From positions 1,488,001 through 1,552,000 of the forward strand of contig NZ_JBBPEV010000001.1 of NCBI RefSeq assembly GCF_038069945.1: a DNA stretch of 64,000 nt, written 5' to 3'. Shown one piece after another: positions 34,356 through 44,699 of the stretch (positions are counted from its first letter, which is position 1; every line of letters begins with the position of its first letter). The DNA comes from Aquabacterium sp. A3 (lineage in GTDB: Bacteria; Pseudomonadota; Gammaproteobacteria; Burkholderiales; Burkholderiaceae_C). The position numbers were made by a program, and so were the translations under genes. The notes under the pieces are model-generated. The model ran no database searches, was not told the origin of the DNA, and saw only the letters and a program-made list of their open reading frames with translations.

Positions 34356-35456
34356 TCAAAAGGTGAATCCCACCTGGGTTTGGGTGCCTCCGTGGGGTGC
34401 TTCGGCGCGCTCCAGCAGGCGTGCCAGCGGGCCCAGGCCCTGGTAGCGCGAGGCCACGCGGTGGGCGTATGACCACACGCGGGGGATGTCGTCCAGGTAC
34501 TGCCGCTTGCCATCGCGCAGGGCGAGGCGCGCAAAAATACCCAGCACCTTGAGGTGCCGCTGCAGCCCCATCCACTCGAAATCCCGCCAGAAATCGCCGA
34601 AATCGTCTGGCACGGGCAGCCCGGCCTGGCGGGCTCGCTCCCAGTAGCGCACGGCGTAATCGATCTGGACGTCTTCGTCCCACATCACATAGGCATCGCG
34701 CAGCAGGGACACCAGGTCGTAGGTCACGGGCCCGTGCACGGCGTCCTGGAAGTCGATCACCCCCGGGCGGGCCTCGGGCTGCTCGGGATGGGCCATCAGG
34801 TTGCGCGAGTGGTAATCGCGGTGCACCAGCACGCGCGCCTGGCCCAGCACCTGCGCCTTGATCAGGCCGAAGGTGGTGTCCAGCATCCGGGTGGTGGCTT
34901 CGTCCAGGCTCAGACCGCGCAGCGCCGTGAGGTACCACTGAGGCAGCAGGTCCATCTCACGCTGGAGCAGGGCGTCGTCGTACGCGGGTCGCTGGTCGGC
35001 GCCAGGCACCTGCTGCAGGCGCACCAGTTCGTCGATGGCGGCCAGGTAGCGCCCACGGTTGCCCGGGGCCATCGGCGCCTGGGTGTCCAGGGTGGACAGC
35101 AGGGTGTGGGTGCCCAGGTCGGACAGCAGCATGAAGCCCTGGGCCTCGTCCCACTGCAGGATGTGCGGAACGCGCACGCCGCCGGCCTCCAGTTGGCGGG
35201 CCACCGCCACAAAGGGGTGGCAGTCCTCCTTGTCGGGCGGCGCGTCCATCACGATGAGCGAGCCGGCAGACGTGTCCACCCTGAAATACCGGCGAAACGA
35301 TGCGTCGGCGCTCGCCGCACGCAGCGTGTGCGGCTTCAGGTCGTGGACCGGCGTTTGCGCATGAAGCCAGGTCTCAAAGGCCTGGGCACGGGCCTCATCG
35401 GCCCAGTGGATGAGGCCCTGGACGGGTGGCTTGGAATCTGAAGTGCTGGAATCCAC
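34356..35456 (-). CDS. amgK: AmgK-like aminoglycoside-phosphotransferase-fold sugar kinase
   Basis: This 366-aa kinase belongs to the family that includes N-acetylmuramate/N-acetylglucosamine anomeric kinase AmgK, used in peptidoglycan recycling. It shows the catalytic loop VLVHRDYHSRNLMA, the metal-binding VIDFQDAVHGPVTYDL and the N-terminal ATP lobe (SADASFRRYFRV). It starts with GTG and diverges from lptD, as amgK does in many proteobacteria. The usual partner murU (uridylyltransferase) is not downstream; rhlE follows instead. The exact substrate is inferred. Confidence 0.82.
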   Translation of the reverse strand: MDSSTSDSKPPVQGLIHWADEARAQAFETWLHAQTPVHDLKPHTLRAASADASFRRYFRVDTSAGSLIVMDAPPDKEDCHPFVAVARQLEAGGVRVPHILQWDEAQGFMLLSDLGTHTLLSTLDTQAPMAPGNRGRYLAAIDELVRLQQVPGADQRPAYDDALLQREMDLLPQWYLTALRGLSLDEATTRMLDTTFGLIKAQVLGQARVLVHRDYHSRNLMAHPEQPEARPGVIDFQDAVHGPVTYDLVSLLRDAYVMWDEDVQIDYAVRYWERARQAGLPVPDDFGDFWRDFEWMGLQRHLKVLGIFARLALRDGKRQYLDDIPRVWSYAHRVASRYQGLGPLARLLERAEAPHGGTQTQVGFTF

Positions 35457-35511
35457 GGTATGAACAAAGGGGCATGGAATAATGCGTCGATTTTAGGCAC
35501 GCCACGCCTCA

Positions 35512-37989
35512 TTGACGCCCTCCGGACGCCTTGTGACAGCACACCACGCCCGTTCTGCCCAGCTTGCCGCCCTGCTGACCGCCATGGCTTCCCTCTGCGG
35601 GCCTGGTCTGGCGGTGGCCGAGACACCGCCCCACCCCCAGACCGAGGTGGCCCGGGCGCTGAGTTTTCCTCCCACCCTGCCCGGCGTGCGCGACCCGAAG
35701 GCCCCCCTGCAGTTCGAAGCCGACGAGCTCGGCGGCGAGGCCGGGGTCAACACGGTGGCCAAAGGCCGCGTGCGGGTGCGACAGGGCGACCTCACCGTGC
35801 GCGCCGACGAACTGGAGCACACGCAGGCTGACAACACGGCCCGCGCCCGCGGCAATGTGCGGGTGGTGCGCGACGGCAGCATCTTCGTGGGCCCGTCCGT
35901 CACGCTCAAGCTGGACACCCTGGAGGGCAGCTTTGAATCACCGCGTTACTGGCTGGCGCGAACCCAGGCCGGCGGCACCGCCGAGCGCATCGAGTTCAAG
36001 GGCGAAAACCGCCTGAGCGCCACCGGCACCACCTACACCAGCTGCACCCCCGAGAACACGGCCAGTGGCGACATGGGCCAGCCTGCGTGGGCACTGCGAA
36101 CCCGCCAGATCGACCTCGACTTCGAGGCCAATGAGGGGCGGGCCGAAGGCGCGGTCATCGAGTTCCAGGGGGTGCCCATCCTGGCGGCGCCCACGCTGAC
36201 CTTCCCGCTCAACGACCAGCGCAAGTCCGGCTGGCTGCCGCCCAGCATCACCTTCGACAGCAAGAGCGGGCTGGAAGTGTCCACGCCCTATTACTGGAAC
36301 ATCGCCCCCGACCGCGATGCCACCCTGGCCCCCACCGTGGCCTCGCGCCGGGGGGTGGGCCTGGACGCCGAGTTTCGTTACCTGGCGCCCAGCGATGCCG
36401 GTGAGCTGCGCGTCTTTGGCCTGCCAGACGACCGGCTGGCCAACCGCCATCGAGGGCAGTTCAATTACCAGCATCAAGGCAGCCTGACGGCTGGCGACAG
36501 CCTCTCGCCCACGCAATACACCGTGCAGTGGCAACGCGTGTCTGACGATGATTACTGGAAAGATTTTGGCCAGACCATCGACAGCGACACCCCCCGCCTG
36601 CTGGACAGCCATGTGCGCGTGCAGCGCCTGCTCAACGAACGCAACTGGGGCCTGGGCGACAGCCAGACCGAGCTGTACGCCCAGGTGCAGTCGTGGCAGA
36701 CCCTCAAAGACCTGGACCTGGACGCGCCGGCCGACAGCCAGATCGGCGAGCCTTACCGGCGCGAGCCCCAGATGGGGGTGCGCAGCCGGGGCCTGTCTGA
36801 TGCCGGGCTGGAATGGGACATGCGGCTGGAGTTCAACCGCTTCGTGAACCCCGACCGCAGCCTGACGCAGGGCAACCGCCTGCATGGCGTGGCCCAGGTG
36901 GCCCGGCAGTTCGATTTCAATGGCGTGTACGTGCGGCCCAAGCTCATGTGGCAAGGCACCACCTACGACCTGGACCGCCAGGGCCTGAGCACCGCGCCGC
37001 GCACGGTGTCGCGCGGCCTGCCCACGGTGTCGGTGGACGCGGGCATGACCCTGGACCGGCCCGTGCAGTACTTCGGTCGCAACCTGGTGCAAACGCTGGA
37101 GCCGCGCATCCTGTACGTGCGCACCCCCTACCGCGACCAGTCCGACCTGCCCTTGTTCGACAGCGCCCCCCGCGATTTCAACCAGTACGCCATCTACAGC
37201 GAAAACGACTTCACGGGCGTGGACCGCATCTCGGACGCCAACCAGGTGACCATCGGCGTGAACTCGCGCCTGCTGGACGAGGCCTCGGGGGCCGAGCTGA
37301 TGCGCTTTGGCGTGGTGCAGAAGATGCTGCTGGCCGACCAGCGCATCAACCCCAATGGCAGCGAGCCCATCACCAGCCGTTTTTCTGACCTGATGTTGCT
37401 GGGCTCGTCCACCGTCATCCCCTCGTGGTACCTGGACGGCACCCTGCAGTACAGCACCGAAGAAGCCCGCGCCCAGCAAGGCACCATCGGCGTGCGCTAC
37501 ACCCCGGGCCAGTGGCGCACCGTCAGCACCGTGTACCGCTACACGCGCGACGGCGCCTCACAGGTAGAGTTGGGCTGGCAGTGGCCGATCGGCGGACGGC
37601 AGCCCACGGCACGCCAGATGATCGCCCAGCAGCCCTTGAGCAACGCCAGCGGCCTGCGCGCCCCGGCCAGCTGTGGCGGCGCCTGGTACAGCGTGGGCCG
37701 CGTGGCCTACAGCACCCGAGAAAGCCGCTTCATCAACACCTTGATGGGCCTGGAATACGATGCAGGCTGCTGGATCGGCCGCGTGGTGGCCGAACGCGTG
37801 GCCATCGGCCAAAGCGACGCCACCGTGCGCATCATGTTCCAGCTGGAACTGGTGGGCCTGTCTCGCCTGAGCCTGGGTGCCAATCCCTTGCGCACCTTGA
37901 AGGACAATATCCCCGGATACAGCCTGTTGCGCGAAGAGGGCGAGCCCCTGCCGGCAAGCCCCTCACCCCTGCATGACCCCGATGACTGA
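35512..37989 (+). CDS. lptD: LPS-assembly outer-membrane protein LptD
   Basis: This 825-aa barrel inserts lipopolysaccharide into the outer leaflet together with LptE. It has a signal peptide ending AVAE, an N-terminal OstA/LptA-like beta-jellyroll (~65-180, QFEADELGGEAGVNTVAKGR) and a large C-terminal barrel. Cysteines in YTSCTPEN and in the C-terminal PASCGGAW and DAGCWIG fit the essential inter-domain disulfides. The start is uncertain: TTG 35512 gives the longest frame, GTG 35533 is a good alternative, and no ATG occurs before the end of the signal peptide. It heads lptD-surA-rsmA. Confidence 0.95.
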   Translation: MTPSGRLVTAHHARSAQLAALLTAMASLCGPGLAVAETPPHPQTEVARALSFPPTLPGVRDPKAPLQFEADELGGEAGVNTVAKGRVRVRQGDLTVRADELEHTQADNTARARGNVRVVRDGSIFVGPSVTLKLDTLEGSFESPRYWLARTQAGGTAERIEFKGENRLSATGTTYTSCTPENTASGDMGQPAWALRTRQIDLDFEANEGRAEGAVIEFQGVPILAAPTLTFPLNDQRKSGWLPPSITFDSKSGLEVSTPYYWNIAPDRDATLAPTVASRRGVGLDAEFRYLAPSDAGELRVFGLPDDRLANRHRGQFNYQHQGSLTAGDSLSPTQYTVQWQRVSDDDYWKDFGQTIDSDTPRLLDSHVRVQRLLNERNWGLGDSQTELYAQVQSWQTLKDLDLDAPADSQIGEPYRREPQMGVRSRGLSDAGLEWDMRLEFNRFVNPDRSLTQGNRLHGVAQVARQFDFNGVYVRPKLMWQGTTYDLDRQGLSTAPRTVSRGLPTVSVDAGMTLDRPVQYFGRNLVQTLEPRILYVRTPYRDQSDLPLFDSAPRDFNQYAIYSENDFTGVDRISDANQVTIGVNSRLLDEASGAELMRFGVVQKMLLADQRINPNGSEPITSRFSDLMLLGSSTVIPSWYLDGTLQYSTEEARAQQGTIGVRYTPGQWRTVSTVYRYTRDGASQVELGWQWPIGGRQPTARQMIAQQPLSNASGLRAPASCGGAWYSVGRVAYSTRESRFINTLMGLEYDAGCWIGRVVAERVAIGQSDATVRIMFQLELVGLSRLSLGANPLRTLKDNIPGYSLLREEGEPLPASPSPLHDPDD

Positions 37990-39415
37990 TCTGTTCAAAC
38001 GCTCCACCTCCCTTCGCCCATCGCACGCTGCGAGGCTCGGCGCCCGCCGCGGCCTGTGTCTGGCGCTGTCCCTGCTGATCGGCCTGGGGCAGGTGACGCC
38101 CGCCATGGCCCAGATCGATCCCGACGACGTGCCGATGGCCGCCCCCCGGATTCCCGGCGCGCGCAACCTCAGCACCGAGCTGAAGATCGAAGGCAAACGG
38201 GTGACGTCCGACTTCATCGTGGCGGTGGTCAACCAGGAGGTCATCACCCACACCGACGTGGACAAACGGGTGGCACGCATCGAAGAATCGGTGCCCGACC
38301 GCCGCCGCCTGCCCGACCCCGCCACGCTGCGCCAGCAGGTGCTGGACGCGCTGATCGACGAAAAGGCGCAGGTGTCGTTTGCGCGCGGCATCGGGCTGAG
38401 CATCAGCGACGCCGAAGTCGACACCGCCATCGAGAACATCGCGGCGCAAAACCAGCTCACGCTGGCCGAACTGCGTCAGCGCATGGTGTCCGATGGACTG
38501 GACTTCGAACGCTACCGCGGCAGCCTGCGCGAGCAGATCCTGCTGCAGCGCCTGCGCGAGCGCGAGGTCATGCCCCGCATCCAGGTGACCGAAGAAGAAA
38601 TCGACACCTTCTTGCGCGAAGACCCGTCGGCCCAGGCCGAAAGCAACCTCAACCTGGCCCACATCCTGGTGCGGGTGCCCGAAGGCAGCGGCGAGCTGGC
38701 CGTGCGGCAGCTGCAACAGCGTGCAGAGCAGATCCGTGATCGCGCCGCCGTGGGCATGAACTTCACGCAACTGGTGCGCGAGAACTCAGAAGACCGCGAC
38801 ACCCTCGAATCGGGCGGCGCCTTTGGCCTGCGGCCCGCCAGCACCCTGCCGCCCCTGTTCGTGAACGCGGTGCGCGGCCTGAAGGTTGGCGAGGTGTCGC
38901 AGGTGGTGCGCTCCAACGCCGGCTTCCACATCATCAAACTGGTGGAACGGGAAAACGTGGCTCAGGCCCGCTACACCCAGCAACGCGCCCGACACATCCT
39001 GCTGCGCACCACACCCAAGCTGGGCGCCACCGAGCTGGTGGCCAAGATGAAGGGCATCCGCAAGGGCATCATCGAAGGCCAGGCCAGCTTTGCCCAGATG
39101 GCCCGCCAGCACTCCGAGGATGGCAGCGGTGCCCGTGGGGGCGACCTGGGCTGGTCGTCGCCTGGCCAGTACGTGCCTGAGTTCGAGAAGGTGCTGATCA
39201 CGCTGCAGCCTGGCGAAATCTCGCAGCCCGTGGTGAGCCGCTTCGGGGTGCACCTCATCCAGCTGATCGAACGCCGTGAGGTGCAACTCAGCGAGGCCCA
39301 GCGCCGTGACGCCGCACGCGCCGTCCTGAAAGAGCGGGGCTTTGAAGCCGCCTACGAAGAGTGGGCCCGAGAGCTGCGCCAGGCCGCCTGGGTGGAAATC
39401 CGCGATGAGCCGTGA
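37973..39415 (+). CDS. surA: Periplasmic chaperone / peptidyl-prolyl isomerase SurA
   Basis: This 480-aa periplasmic protein folds outer-membrane proteins, including LptD. A signal peptide ([19 protein letters not shown]) is followed by the SurA N-terminal domain ([20 protein letters not shown]). Two parvulin domains lie at ~225-325 ([19 protein letters not shown]) and ~340-440 ([30 protein letters not shown]). A C-terminal helix closes the protein. The start overlaps the lptD end by 17 nt, and a second ATG at 37982 is also possible. Coupling to lptD matches their functional link. Confidence 0.96.
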   Translation: MTPMTDLFKRSTSLRPSHAARLGARRGLCLALSLLIGLGQVTPAMAQIDPDDVPMAAPRIPGARNLSTELKIEGKRVTSDFIVAVVNQEVITHTDVDKRVARIEESVPDRRRLPDPATLRQQVLDALIDEKAQVSFARGIGLSISDAEVDTAIENIAAQNQLTLAELRQRMVSDGLDFERYRGSLREQILLQRLREREVMPRIQVTEEEIDTFLREDPSAQAESNLNLAHILVRVPEGSGELAVRQLQQRAEQIRDRAAVGMNFTQLVRENSEDRDTLESGGAFGLRPASTLPPLFVNAVRGLKVGEVSQVVRSNAGFHIIKLVERENVAQARYTQQRARHILLRTTPKLGATELVAKMKGIRKGIIEGQASFAQMARQHSEDGSGARGGDLGWSSPGQYVPEFEKVLITLQPGEISQPVVSRFGVHLIQLIERREVQLSEAQRRDAARAVLKERGFEAAYEEWARELRQAAWVEIRDEP

Positions 39416-40232
39416 TGCACGGCGTCCGCGCGCCGTGGCCGGCGGTGGCGGGCATGTGGCGCGCAAGCGCTTTGGCCAGAACTTTCTGGTCGACCAGGGG
39501 GTGATCGGCGACATCGTGCGGGCCATCGACCCGCGCCCGGGCCAGTGCCTGGTCGAGATCGGTCCGGGCCTGGGCGCCCTCACCAACCCGGTGGTGCGCC
39601 TCAGTGAACGCCTCACCGTGATCGAGCTGGACCGGGACCTGGCGGCCCGCTTGCGCGCGCGCCCCGAGCTCACGGTGATCGAATCCGACGTGCTGAAGGT
39701 GGATGTGGACGCGCTGGCCGACGACCTGGTGGGCCACGATGGTGGCAGCGGTCTGCGCCTGATCGGTAACCTGCCCTACAACATCTCCAGCCCCATCCTG
39801 TTTCACCTGCTGCCATGGGCACACCGGGTGGCTGATCAGCACTTCATGCTGCAAAAGGAAGTGGTGGACCGCATGGTGGCCGCCCCCGGCGGCAAGGACT
39901 ACAGCCGCCTGAGCGTGATGATGCAGTGGCGCTACGACATGGAGTGCGTGGTGGACGTGCCGCCCGACGCGTTTGATCCCCCGCCGAAGGTCAACTCGGC
40001 CGTGGTGCGCATGGTGCCCCATCGCCACCCCGCCCCGCTCGACCCGAAGGTGCTGGAGGAACTGGTGGCGGTGGCGTTTTCACAGCGCCGCAAGATCCTG
40101 CGTCACACCCTGGGGGCGTGGCTGACCGAACGCCAGGTGCCCGTGGCCTTTGACGCGCAGCGCCGGGCTGAAGAGGTGCCCGTCTCAGAGTACGTGGCAC
40201 TGGCGCAGGCCGCCAGCACCACCCCGACGTGA
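39405..40232 (+). CDS. rsmA: 16S rRNA dimethyladenosine transferase
   Basis: This 275-aa KsgA-family methyltransferase dimethylates A1518/A1519 of 16S rRNA during 30S maturation. Motifs are [14 protein letters not shown]-binding [10 protein letters not shown] and the catalytic [10 protein letters not shown]. The C-terminal subdomain ([13 protein letters not shown]) is present. ATG 39405 overlaps the surA stop. In many proteobacteria pdxA lies between surA and rsmA; here it is absent. Confidence 0.96.
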   Translation: MSRDARRPRAVAGGGGHVARKRFGQNFLVDQGVIGDIVRAIDPRPGQCLVEIGPGLGALTNPVVRLSERLTVIELDRDLAARLRARPELTVIESDVLKVDVDALADDLVGHDGGSGLRLIGNLPYNISSPILFHLLPWAHRVADQHFMLQKEVVDRMVAAPGGKDYSRLSVMMQWRYDMECVVDVPPDAFDPPPKVNSAVVRMVPHRHPAPLDPKVLEELVAVAFSQRRKILRHTLGAWLTERQVPVAFDAQRRAEEVPVSEYVALAQAASTTPT

Positions 40233-40234
40233 CA

Positions 40235-40255
40235 ACGGGGGCCCGAGGCCCCCGT
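40235..40255. terminator. GC-rich hairpin between convergent rsmA and PEP-CTERM genes
   Basis: A perfect 9-bp stem ACGGGGGCC/GGCCCCCGT has a CGA loop and sits 2 nt after the rsmA stop and ~30 nt after the PEP-CTERM stop. Neither strand has a U-run, so it is at best an imperfect bidirectional terminator or a 3'-end stabiliser. Confidence 0.5.
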
Positions 40256-40284
40256 CACTGCAGGCAAGTGCGAACAGGTGGTGA

Positions 40285-40728
40285 TCAGGCGGCCTTGCGG
40301 CGACGCGCAGCGGCCACACCGCCGACCAGACCCGCACCGGCCAGGGCCATGGCCACCGCGCCAGCTTCAGGCACCGGGGTGACGGTGTACGAACCGACGA
40401 AGCTGCCACCACCAAGGGACAGGCCAGCCACATAGAACGACATGGTGCCGGGCAGCACATCGAGGCTGAAGGCGTAGTAGTCGGCCGCAGCGGGCACCAG
40501 GTCATCCAGCAGGATGCCGTTGACCATCACCGTGGTGATGTCGTAGCCCGGCAGGATGTCGGTCTGGGAAAACACAAACCCGGAGAAGGTGCCAGCCGTC
40601 TCGATGTCGAACAGGTAGTAGTTCGACTTGGACGAGCCGGAGAAGGTGCCAACGACCGGATCAGCGGCAGAAGCCAGACCTGAGCCAGCCAACATGGCGG
40701 CGGCGAGAGCAAGGACGTGGGGGCGCAT
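40285..40728 (-). CDS. PEP-CTERM protein of the FxDxF type
   Basis: This 147-aa exported protein has a signal peptide ([21 protein letters not shown]). Its domain contains [20 protein letters not shown], resembling the FxDxF-motif PEP-CTERM group. It ends with the sorting tag [20 protein letters not shown] and ARRRKAA. A strong AGGAGG ribosome binding site lies ~5 nt before ATG 40728. It stands alone between rsmA and cca. Its surface role is unknown. Confidence 0.85.
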   Translation of the reverse strand: MRPHVLALAAAMLAGSGLASAADPVVGTFSGSSKSNYYLFDIETAGTFSGFVFSQTDILPGYDITTVMVNGILLDDLVPAAADYYAFSLDVLPGTMSFYVAGLSLGGGSFVGSYTVTPVPEAGAVAMALAGAGLVGGVAAARRRKAA

Positions 40729-40936
40729 GCGACCTCCTGTGGTGATTGGGTATGCCATATCATGCACACAGCGTGCCAGCCTGCCAAGCGATGTTTGTCG
40801 CCTTAGCGCCCCTTCTTGCGCTGTTCGTGCGCCGTTCTGGCACCTGGCGCATCGCCAGCGCCTTCGCAAGGCCCTGATGTGGGGCACCTGGCCCCCGGGG
40901 CCGGCACCAGCTTGGATCGCGCCGTACACTCAGCCC

Positions 40937-42184
40937 ATGAAGATTTATCTCGTCGGCGGCGCTGTGCGGGATCGCCTGCTGGGCCGGGCCGGCGGCGACC
41001 GCGACTGGGTGGTGGTGGGCGCCACACCCGATGCCATGGTGGCCCAGGGCTTTCGGCCCGTGGGCAAGGATTTCCCGGTGTTCCTGCACCCCGACACGGG
41101 CGAGGAATACGCGCTGGCCCGCACCGAGCGCAAAAGCGGTCGGGGATACAAGGGCTTTGTGGTGCACGCCTCGCCCGAGGTCACCCTGGAAGAAGACCTG
41201 CTGCGCCGCGACCTGAGCATCAACGCCATGGCAGAAGCCCCGGACGGGTCATTGATCGATCCCCACGGCGGACGCGCTGATCTGCAGGCCCGGGTGCTGC
41301 GGCATGTCTCGCCGGCGTTCGCTGAAGACCCGGTGCGCATCCTGCGACTGGCGCGTTTTGCGGCACGCCTGCCCGATTTTGTGGTGGCCGACGACACCCT
41401 GGCTTTGATGCGGGGCATGGTGCGCGATGGCGAGGTGGACCACCTGGTGCCCGAGCGGGTGTGGCAGGAGCTGTCACGGGGCCTGATGGAGATCAGGCCC
41501 TCGCGCATGTTCGACGTCCTGCGGGCCTGCGGCGCGCTGGCACGCCTGTTGCCCGAGCTGGAGGCCCTGTGGGGCGTGCCTCAACGGGCCGACTACCACC
41601 CTGAAATCGACACGGGCGTGCACGCGATGATGGTGATGGACATGAGTGCGCGGCTCCATGCCACACTGCCTGTGCGCTACGCCTGCCTGGGTCACGACCT
41701 GGGCAAGGGGCAGACGCCCGCCGACGTGCTGCCCAGGCACATCGGGCATGAGGCCCGCAGTGTGCGCTTGATTCGGGCGGTGGGCGAGCGCCTGCGCGTG
41801 CCCAATGACTGCCGTGAGCTGGCCGAGGTGGTGGCGCGAGAGCACGGGCACATCCACGGCAGTGAACGCCTGTCGGCCGCGGCCACGGTGCGGCTGCTGG
41901 AGCGTTGTGATGCCATCCGCAAACCACAGCGCTTCCTGGAGGTGCTGCAGGCCTGCGAGTGTGATGCCCGCGGCCGCCTGGGCTGGCAGGAACGCCCTTA
42001 CCCTCAGGCGGCGCACCTGCAACAGGCCCTGTCGGCGGCGCTGTCGGTGAACACCGCACAGATCTCCGCCGAGGCGCTTGAGCGCGGCTGCCAAGGGCCA
42101 CAGATCGGCGCACAGATTCACCAGGCCCGCGTTCAGGCGGTGGCCAAGGCACTGCCGGTGCCTCAAGATGATGCCCCAGCATGA
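40937..42184 (+). CDS. cca: CCA-adding tRNA nucleotidyltransferase
   Basis: This 415-aa enzyme adds or repairs the 3' CCA end of tRNAs. The class II nucleotidyltransferase head is clear: [25 protein letters not shown] and [13 protein letters not shown]. The neck domain has [15 protein letters not shown]. The C-terminal HD phosphohydrolase domain shows HDLGKGQTP and HEAR, as in the E. coli bifunctional type. The stop overlaps the following response-regulator start (ATGA). Confidence 0.95.
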   Translation: MKIYLVGGAVRDRLLGRAGGDRDWVVVGATPDAMVAQGFRPVGKDFPVFLHPDTGEEYALARTERKSGRGYKGFVVHASPEVTLEEDLLRRDLSINAMAEAPDGSLIDPHGGRADLQARVLRHVSPAFAEDPVRILRLARFAARLPDFVVADDTLALMRGMVRDGEVDHLVPERVWQELSRGLMEIRPSRMFDVLRACGALARLLPELEALWGVPQRADYHPEIDTGVHAMMVMDMSARLHATLPVRYACLGHDLGKGQTPADVLPRHIGHEARSVRLIRAVGERLRVPNDCRELAEVVAREHGHIHGSERLSAAATVRLLERCDAIRKPQRFLEVLQACECDARGRLGWQERPYPQAAHLQQALSAALSVNTAQISAEALERGCQGPQIGAQIHQARVQAVAKALPVPQDDAPA

Positions 42185-42825
42185 GCACCCTTGTTCGTCA
42201 CACCCACGCGGTCCTGGTGATCGATGACCATGCCCTGCTGCGCGAGGGGGTGGTCAGCGTGCTGCGCCGGGCCGTGCCCCTGGCAGACATTCGGCAGGCC
42301 GGCAGCCTGAGCGAGGCCCGGGGCGCGCTGGGCTCTGGCTGGCAGCCCGACACGGTGGTGCTGGACCTGTCGTTGCCGGACAGCCAGGGCGTGCCCACCC
42401 TGATCGCCCTGCGCGGCCTGGTGCCGCAGGCGCGCGTGGCCATCGTGTCGGCGCACAACGACCTTGACCTGGCCATGGCCTGCATCCGCGACGGGGCGTG
42501 TGCGTTCGTGCCCAAGCAGGGCAGCCTGGTGCAATTCGAGCACGCCCTGTCCGTGATCGCCGCTGGGGGCCTGTACTTCCCACGCGAGCTGTTCATCAGC
42601 GCCGGCGTGCCCACGCCCACCGAACCGCCCCGCGCGGTGCCGCTCACGCCGCGTCAGCACGAGGTGATGGCCCATCTGCTGCAAGGGGCCACCAACCCGA
42701 TGATCGCCGAGGCCCTGGGCATCAGCGCCGAGACCGTCAAGCTCCATGTCAGCGCCATCTTGCAGGCCCATGGCGTGGCCAACCGGGTGCAGTTGGTGCT
42801 CAGTTGCGCCCGCAGCGCCGCCTGA
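42181..42825 (+). CDS. NarL/FixJ-type response regulator
   Basis: This 214-aa two-component regulator has a receiver domain with [13 protein letters not shown], phospho-acceptor Asp62 in VVLDLSLPD and the conserved Lys in AFVPKQG. The C-terminal LuxR helix-turn-helix is at ~148-207 ([35 protein letters not shown]). It is encoded 20 nt upstream of a hybrid kinase and is presumably its partner. Target genes are unknown. Confidence 0.92.
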   Translation: MSTLVRHTHAVLVIDDHALLREGVVSVLRRAVPLADIRQAGSLSEARGALGSGWQPDTVVLDLSLPDSQGVPTLIALRGLVPQARVAIVSAHNDLDLAMACIRDGACAFVPKQGSLVQFEHALSVIAAGGLYFPRELFISAGVPTPTEPPRAVPLTPRQHEVMAHLLQGATNPMIAEALGISAETVKLHVSAILQAHGVANRVQLVLSCARSAA

Positions 42826-42845
42826 CGCCGCACGCTGCGCCACAC

Positions 42846-44663
42846 ATGCGGGTACTGCGGCTGTCACTCGAAGGTCTGGGGGCAGACGACCGCGCCATCT
42901 ACATCGACCAGCTGCGCGAACACTGGCGCCTGGACGCCTGGACCGTGGCCGGCCAACTGCTGGTGCTGTTGGCCCTGGGCCCGGTCATCCGCGCCAGCGG
43001 CCTGCCGTGGTGGGCGTGGGGCCCTGCGGTGGCCCTGCTGCTGGGCTCGTGGGCGTGGGCGGCCCGGGCGCCCTGGCGCCTGCGCCACATTCAAATCAAC
43101 GACAACAACTACCCCCGATGGCGGGCCCGCACGCTGTGGCGGGAATTGAGCCAGAGCCTGGGCTGGGCCTTGCTCTCCATCGCCTTGTGGGGCGCGCTTG
43201 ACGAGCAGTGGCACCTGCTGATCCTGACGGGTTTGCTGGTGTTCATCTACACCGCGATGTTCTTCACCACACACGACACGGGTGTGGCCGTGGTGGCGAG
43301 CACGCCCATCTTGCTGATGCTGAGTGCACGCCTGGTGCTGTCGGACGGGCAGGGACACCGCCTGATCGCCCTTATCTTGACGGTGTCGGCCTTGACCTGC
43401 CTGGCCGTGGGGCGCCTGATCGAACAACGCCTGCTGGAGGCCGAACGCCTGCGTCGACGCAACGAAGCCCTGCTGGCCGAGCTGGCCAGAGAAATCGACC
43501 ACGTTCGGCAAGCCCGCGACGACGCCGAGCGCGCCAACCGCCAAAAGAGCCACTTTCTGGCCACGGCCAGCCATGACCTGCGCCAGCCCCTGCACAGCCT
43601 GACCTTGCTGGCGGGGCTGATGCACCAGGAAGACGACGCCGAGCGCCTGCGCCACACCGCCGGCCGGATGCAGACCGCCCTGGAAGGGCTGCGCTTTGTG
43701 TTCGACCAGCTGTTCGACATGGCCCGCCTGGAGGCCGGCAAACACCCCCACCACCCACGCGCCCTGGCGGTGGCGCCCCTGCTGGAGTCACTGCACGCCG
43801 AACTGGCCCCCACCTTCGAGGCGCGGGCGTTGGGCTGGCACTGTCACCCCGTGCCCGCCACGCTGGGCTGCATGGCCGATCCGGTGTTCGTGCAGCGCAC
43901 GCTGCGCAACCTGCTGGACAACGCCTTGCGCTACACCACCCAAGGTCAGGTGTGCGTGCGCGCGCGCTTGCGTGGCAACTGCACGGTGCTGCAAGTGTGG
44001 GACACGGGGTGCGGCATCGCGCGCGAAGCCCAGGCCACCATCTTTGACGACTATGTCCAGGGGCACAACACACAACGCCAGCGCAGTCAGGGGCTGGGCC
44101 TGGGGCTGGCGGTGGTGAGGCGGCTGGCAGACGCCGGCTCTTACCGGGTCACGGTGCGCTCACGCCCCGGTCGAGGCAGCTGTTTTTCAGTGTGGCTGCC
44201 GGCCTGCCCGGCCCCGGCCGCCACCCCCACAGTCCTGGGCGCGCGCACCGCACAACCGGCCACCCCGCCCTTGCTGGCCCTGGTGGAAGACGATGACGAT
44301 GTGCGCCAGACCACCTGCGACATCATGCGTCAGGCCGGCTGGCAGGTCGCCGCGGGCGCCTCCAGTCAGGACGTGATCGAACGGATCGCGCAGGCCGGGC
44401 AGATGCCGGCGGCCATCCTGAGCGACCACCGACTGGGCGACCAGGAAGACGGGCTGCAGGCCATCGCCACCCTGAGGCATGAATTCGGCCTGGCGGTGCC
44501 CGCCGCGCTGGTGACCGGTGACCTTGATGCGACGCTGCCGGGGCGCTGCGACGCCCATCAGGTGCTGCACCTGCGCAAGCCCATCGACCGAGGGCAACTC
44601 ATCGCCGTGCTGGAAGGCTGGCGCCCCCCCAACCCTACTACCCACCCCTCCCAGGCTGGGTGA
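42846..44663 (+). CDS. Hybrid sensor histidine kinase
   Basis: This 605-aa membrane kinase has five to six N-terminal transmembrane segments (~33-190) and a coiled coil (~195-235). The HisKA domain has His243 in ATASHDLRQPLHSL. The HATPase domain shows NLLDNALRYT, DTGCGI and GLGLGLAVVRRL. The C-terminal receiver domain (~475-590) has LVEDDDDVRQ, acceptor Asp in ILSDHRLGD, and LRKPID. No periplasmic sensing domain is evident, so the membrane segments may sense the signal. With the preceding NarL-type regulator it could form a branched relay or the receiver could self-modulate. Confidence 0.93.
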   Translation: MRVLRLSLEGLGADDRAIYIDQLREHWRLDAWTVAGQLLVLLALGPVIRASGLPWWAWGPAVALLLGSWAWAARAPWRLRHIQINDNNYPRWRARTLWRELSQSLGWALLSIALWGALDEQWHLLILTGLLVFIYTAMFFTTHDTGVAVVASTPILLMLSARLVLSDGQGHRLIALILTVSALTCLAVGRLIEQRLLEAERLRRRNEALLAELAREIDHVRQARDDAERANRQKSHFLATASHDLRQPLHSLTLLAGLMHQEDDAERLRHTAGRMQTALEGLRFVFDQLFDMARLEAGKHPHHPRALAVAPLLESLHAELAPTFEARALGWHCHPVPATLGCMADPVFVQRTLRNLLDNALRYTTQGQVCVRARLRGNCTVLQVWDTGCGIAREAQATIFDDYVQGHNTQRQRSQGLGLGLAVVRRLADAGSYRVTVRSRPGRGSCFSVWLPACPAPAATPTVLGARTAQPATPPLLALVEDDDDVRQTTCDIMRQAGWQVAAGASSQDVIERIAQAGQMPAAILSDHRLGDQEDGLQAIATLRHEFGLAVPAALVTGDLDATLPGRCDAHQVLHLRKPIDRGQLIAVLEGWRPPNPTTHPSQAG

Positions 44664-44699
44664 TGCGCTGGGGCCGGGCATGGCGGCACGATCGCCCGC

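Noticed and set aside
34273..34938. Possible murU or other gene overlapping the end of the AmgK-like gene
   Set aside because: The minus-strand frame here is within and out of frame with the kinase and has no nucleotidyltransferase motif.
35938..37479. 513-codon minus-strand frame opposite lptD
   Set aside because: Shadow of lptD: Gly/His/Gln-rich with no motif or ribosome binding site.
40235..40255. Standard intrinsic terminator for rsmA
   Set aside because: The stem is perfect but lacks a U-run on either strand, so it is listed only as a tentative terminator.
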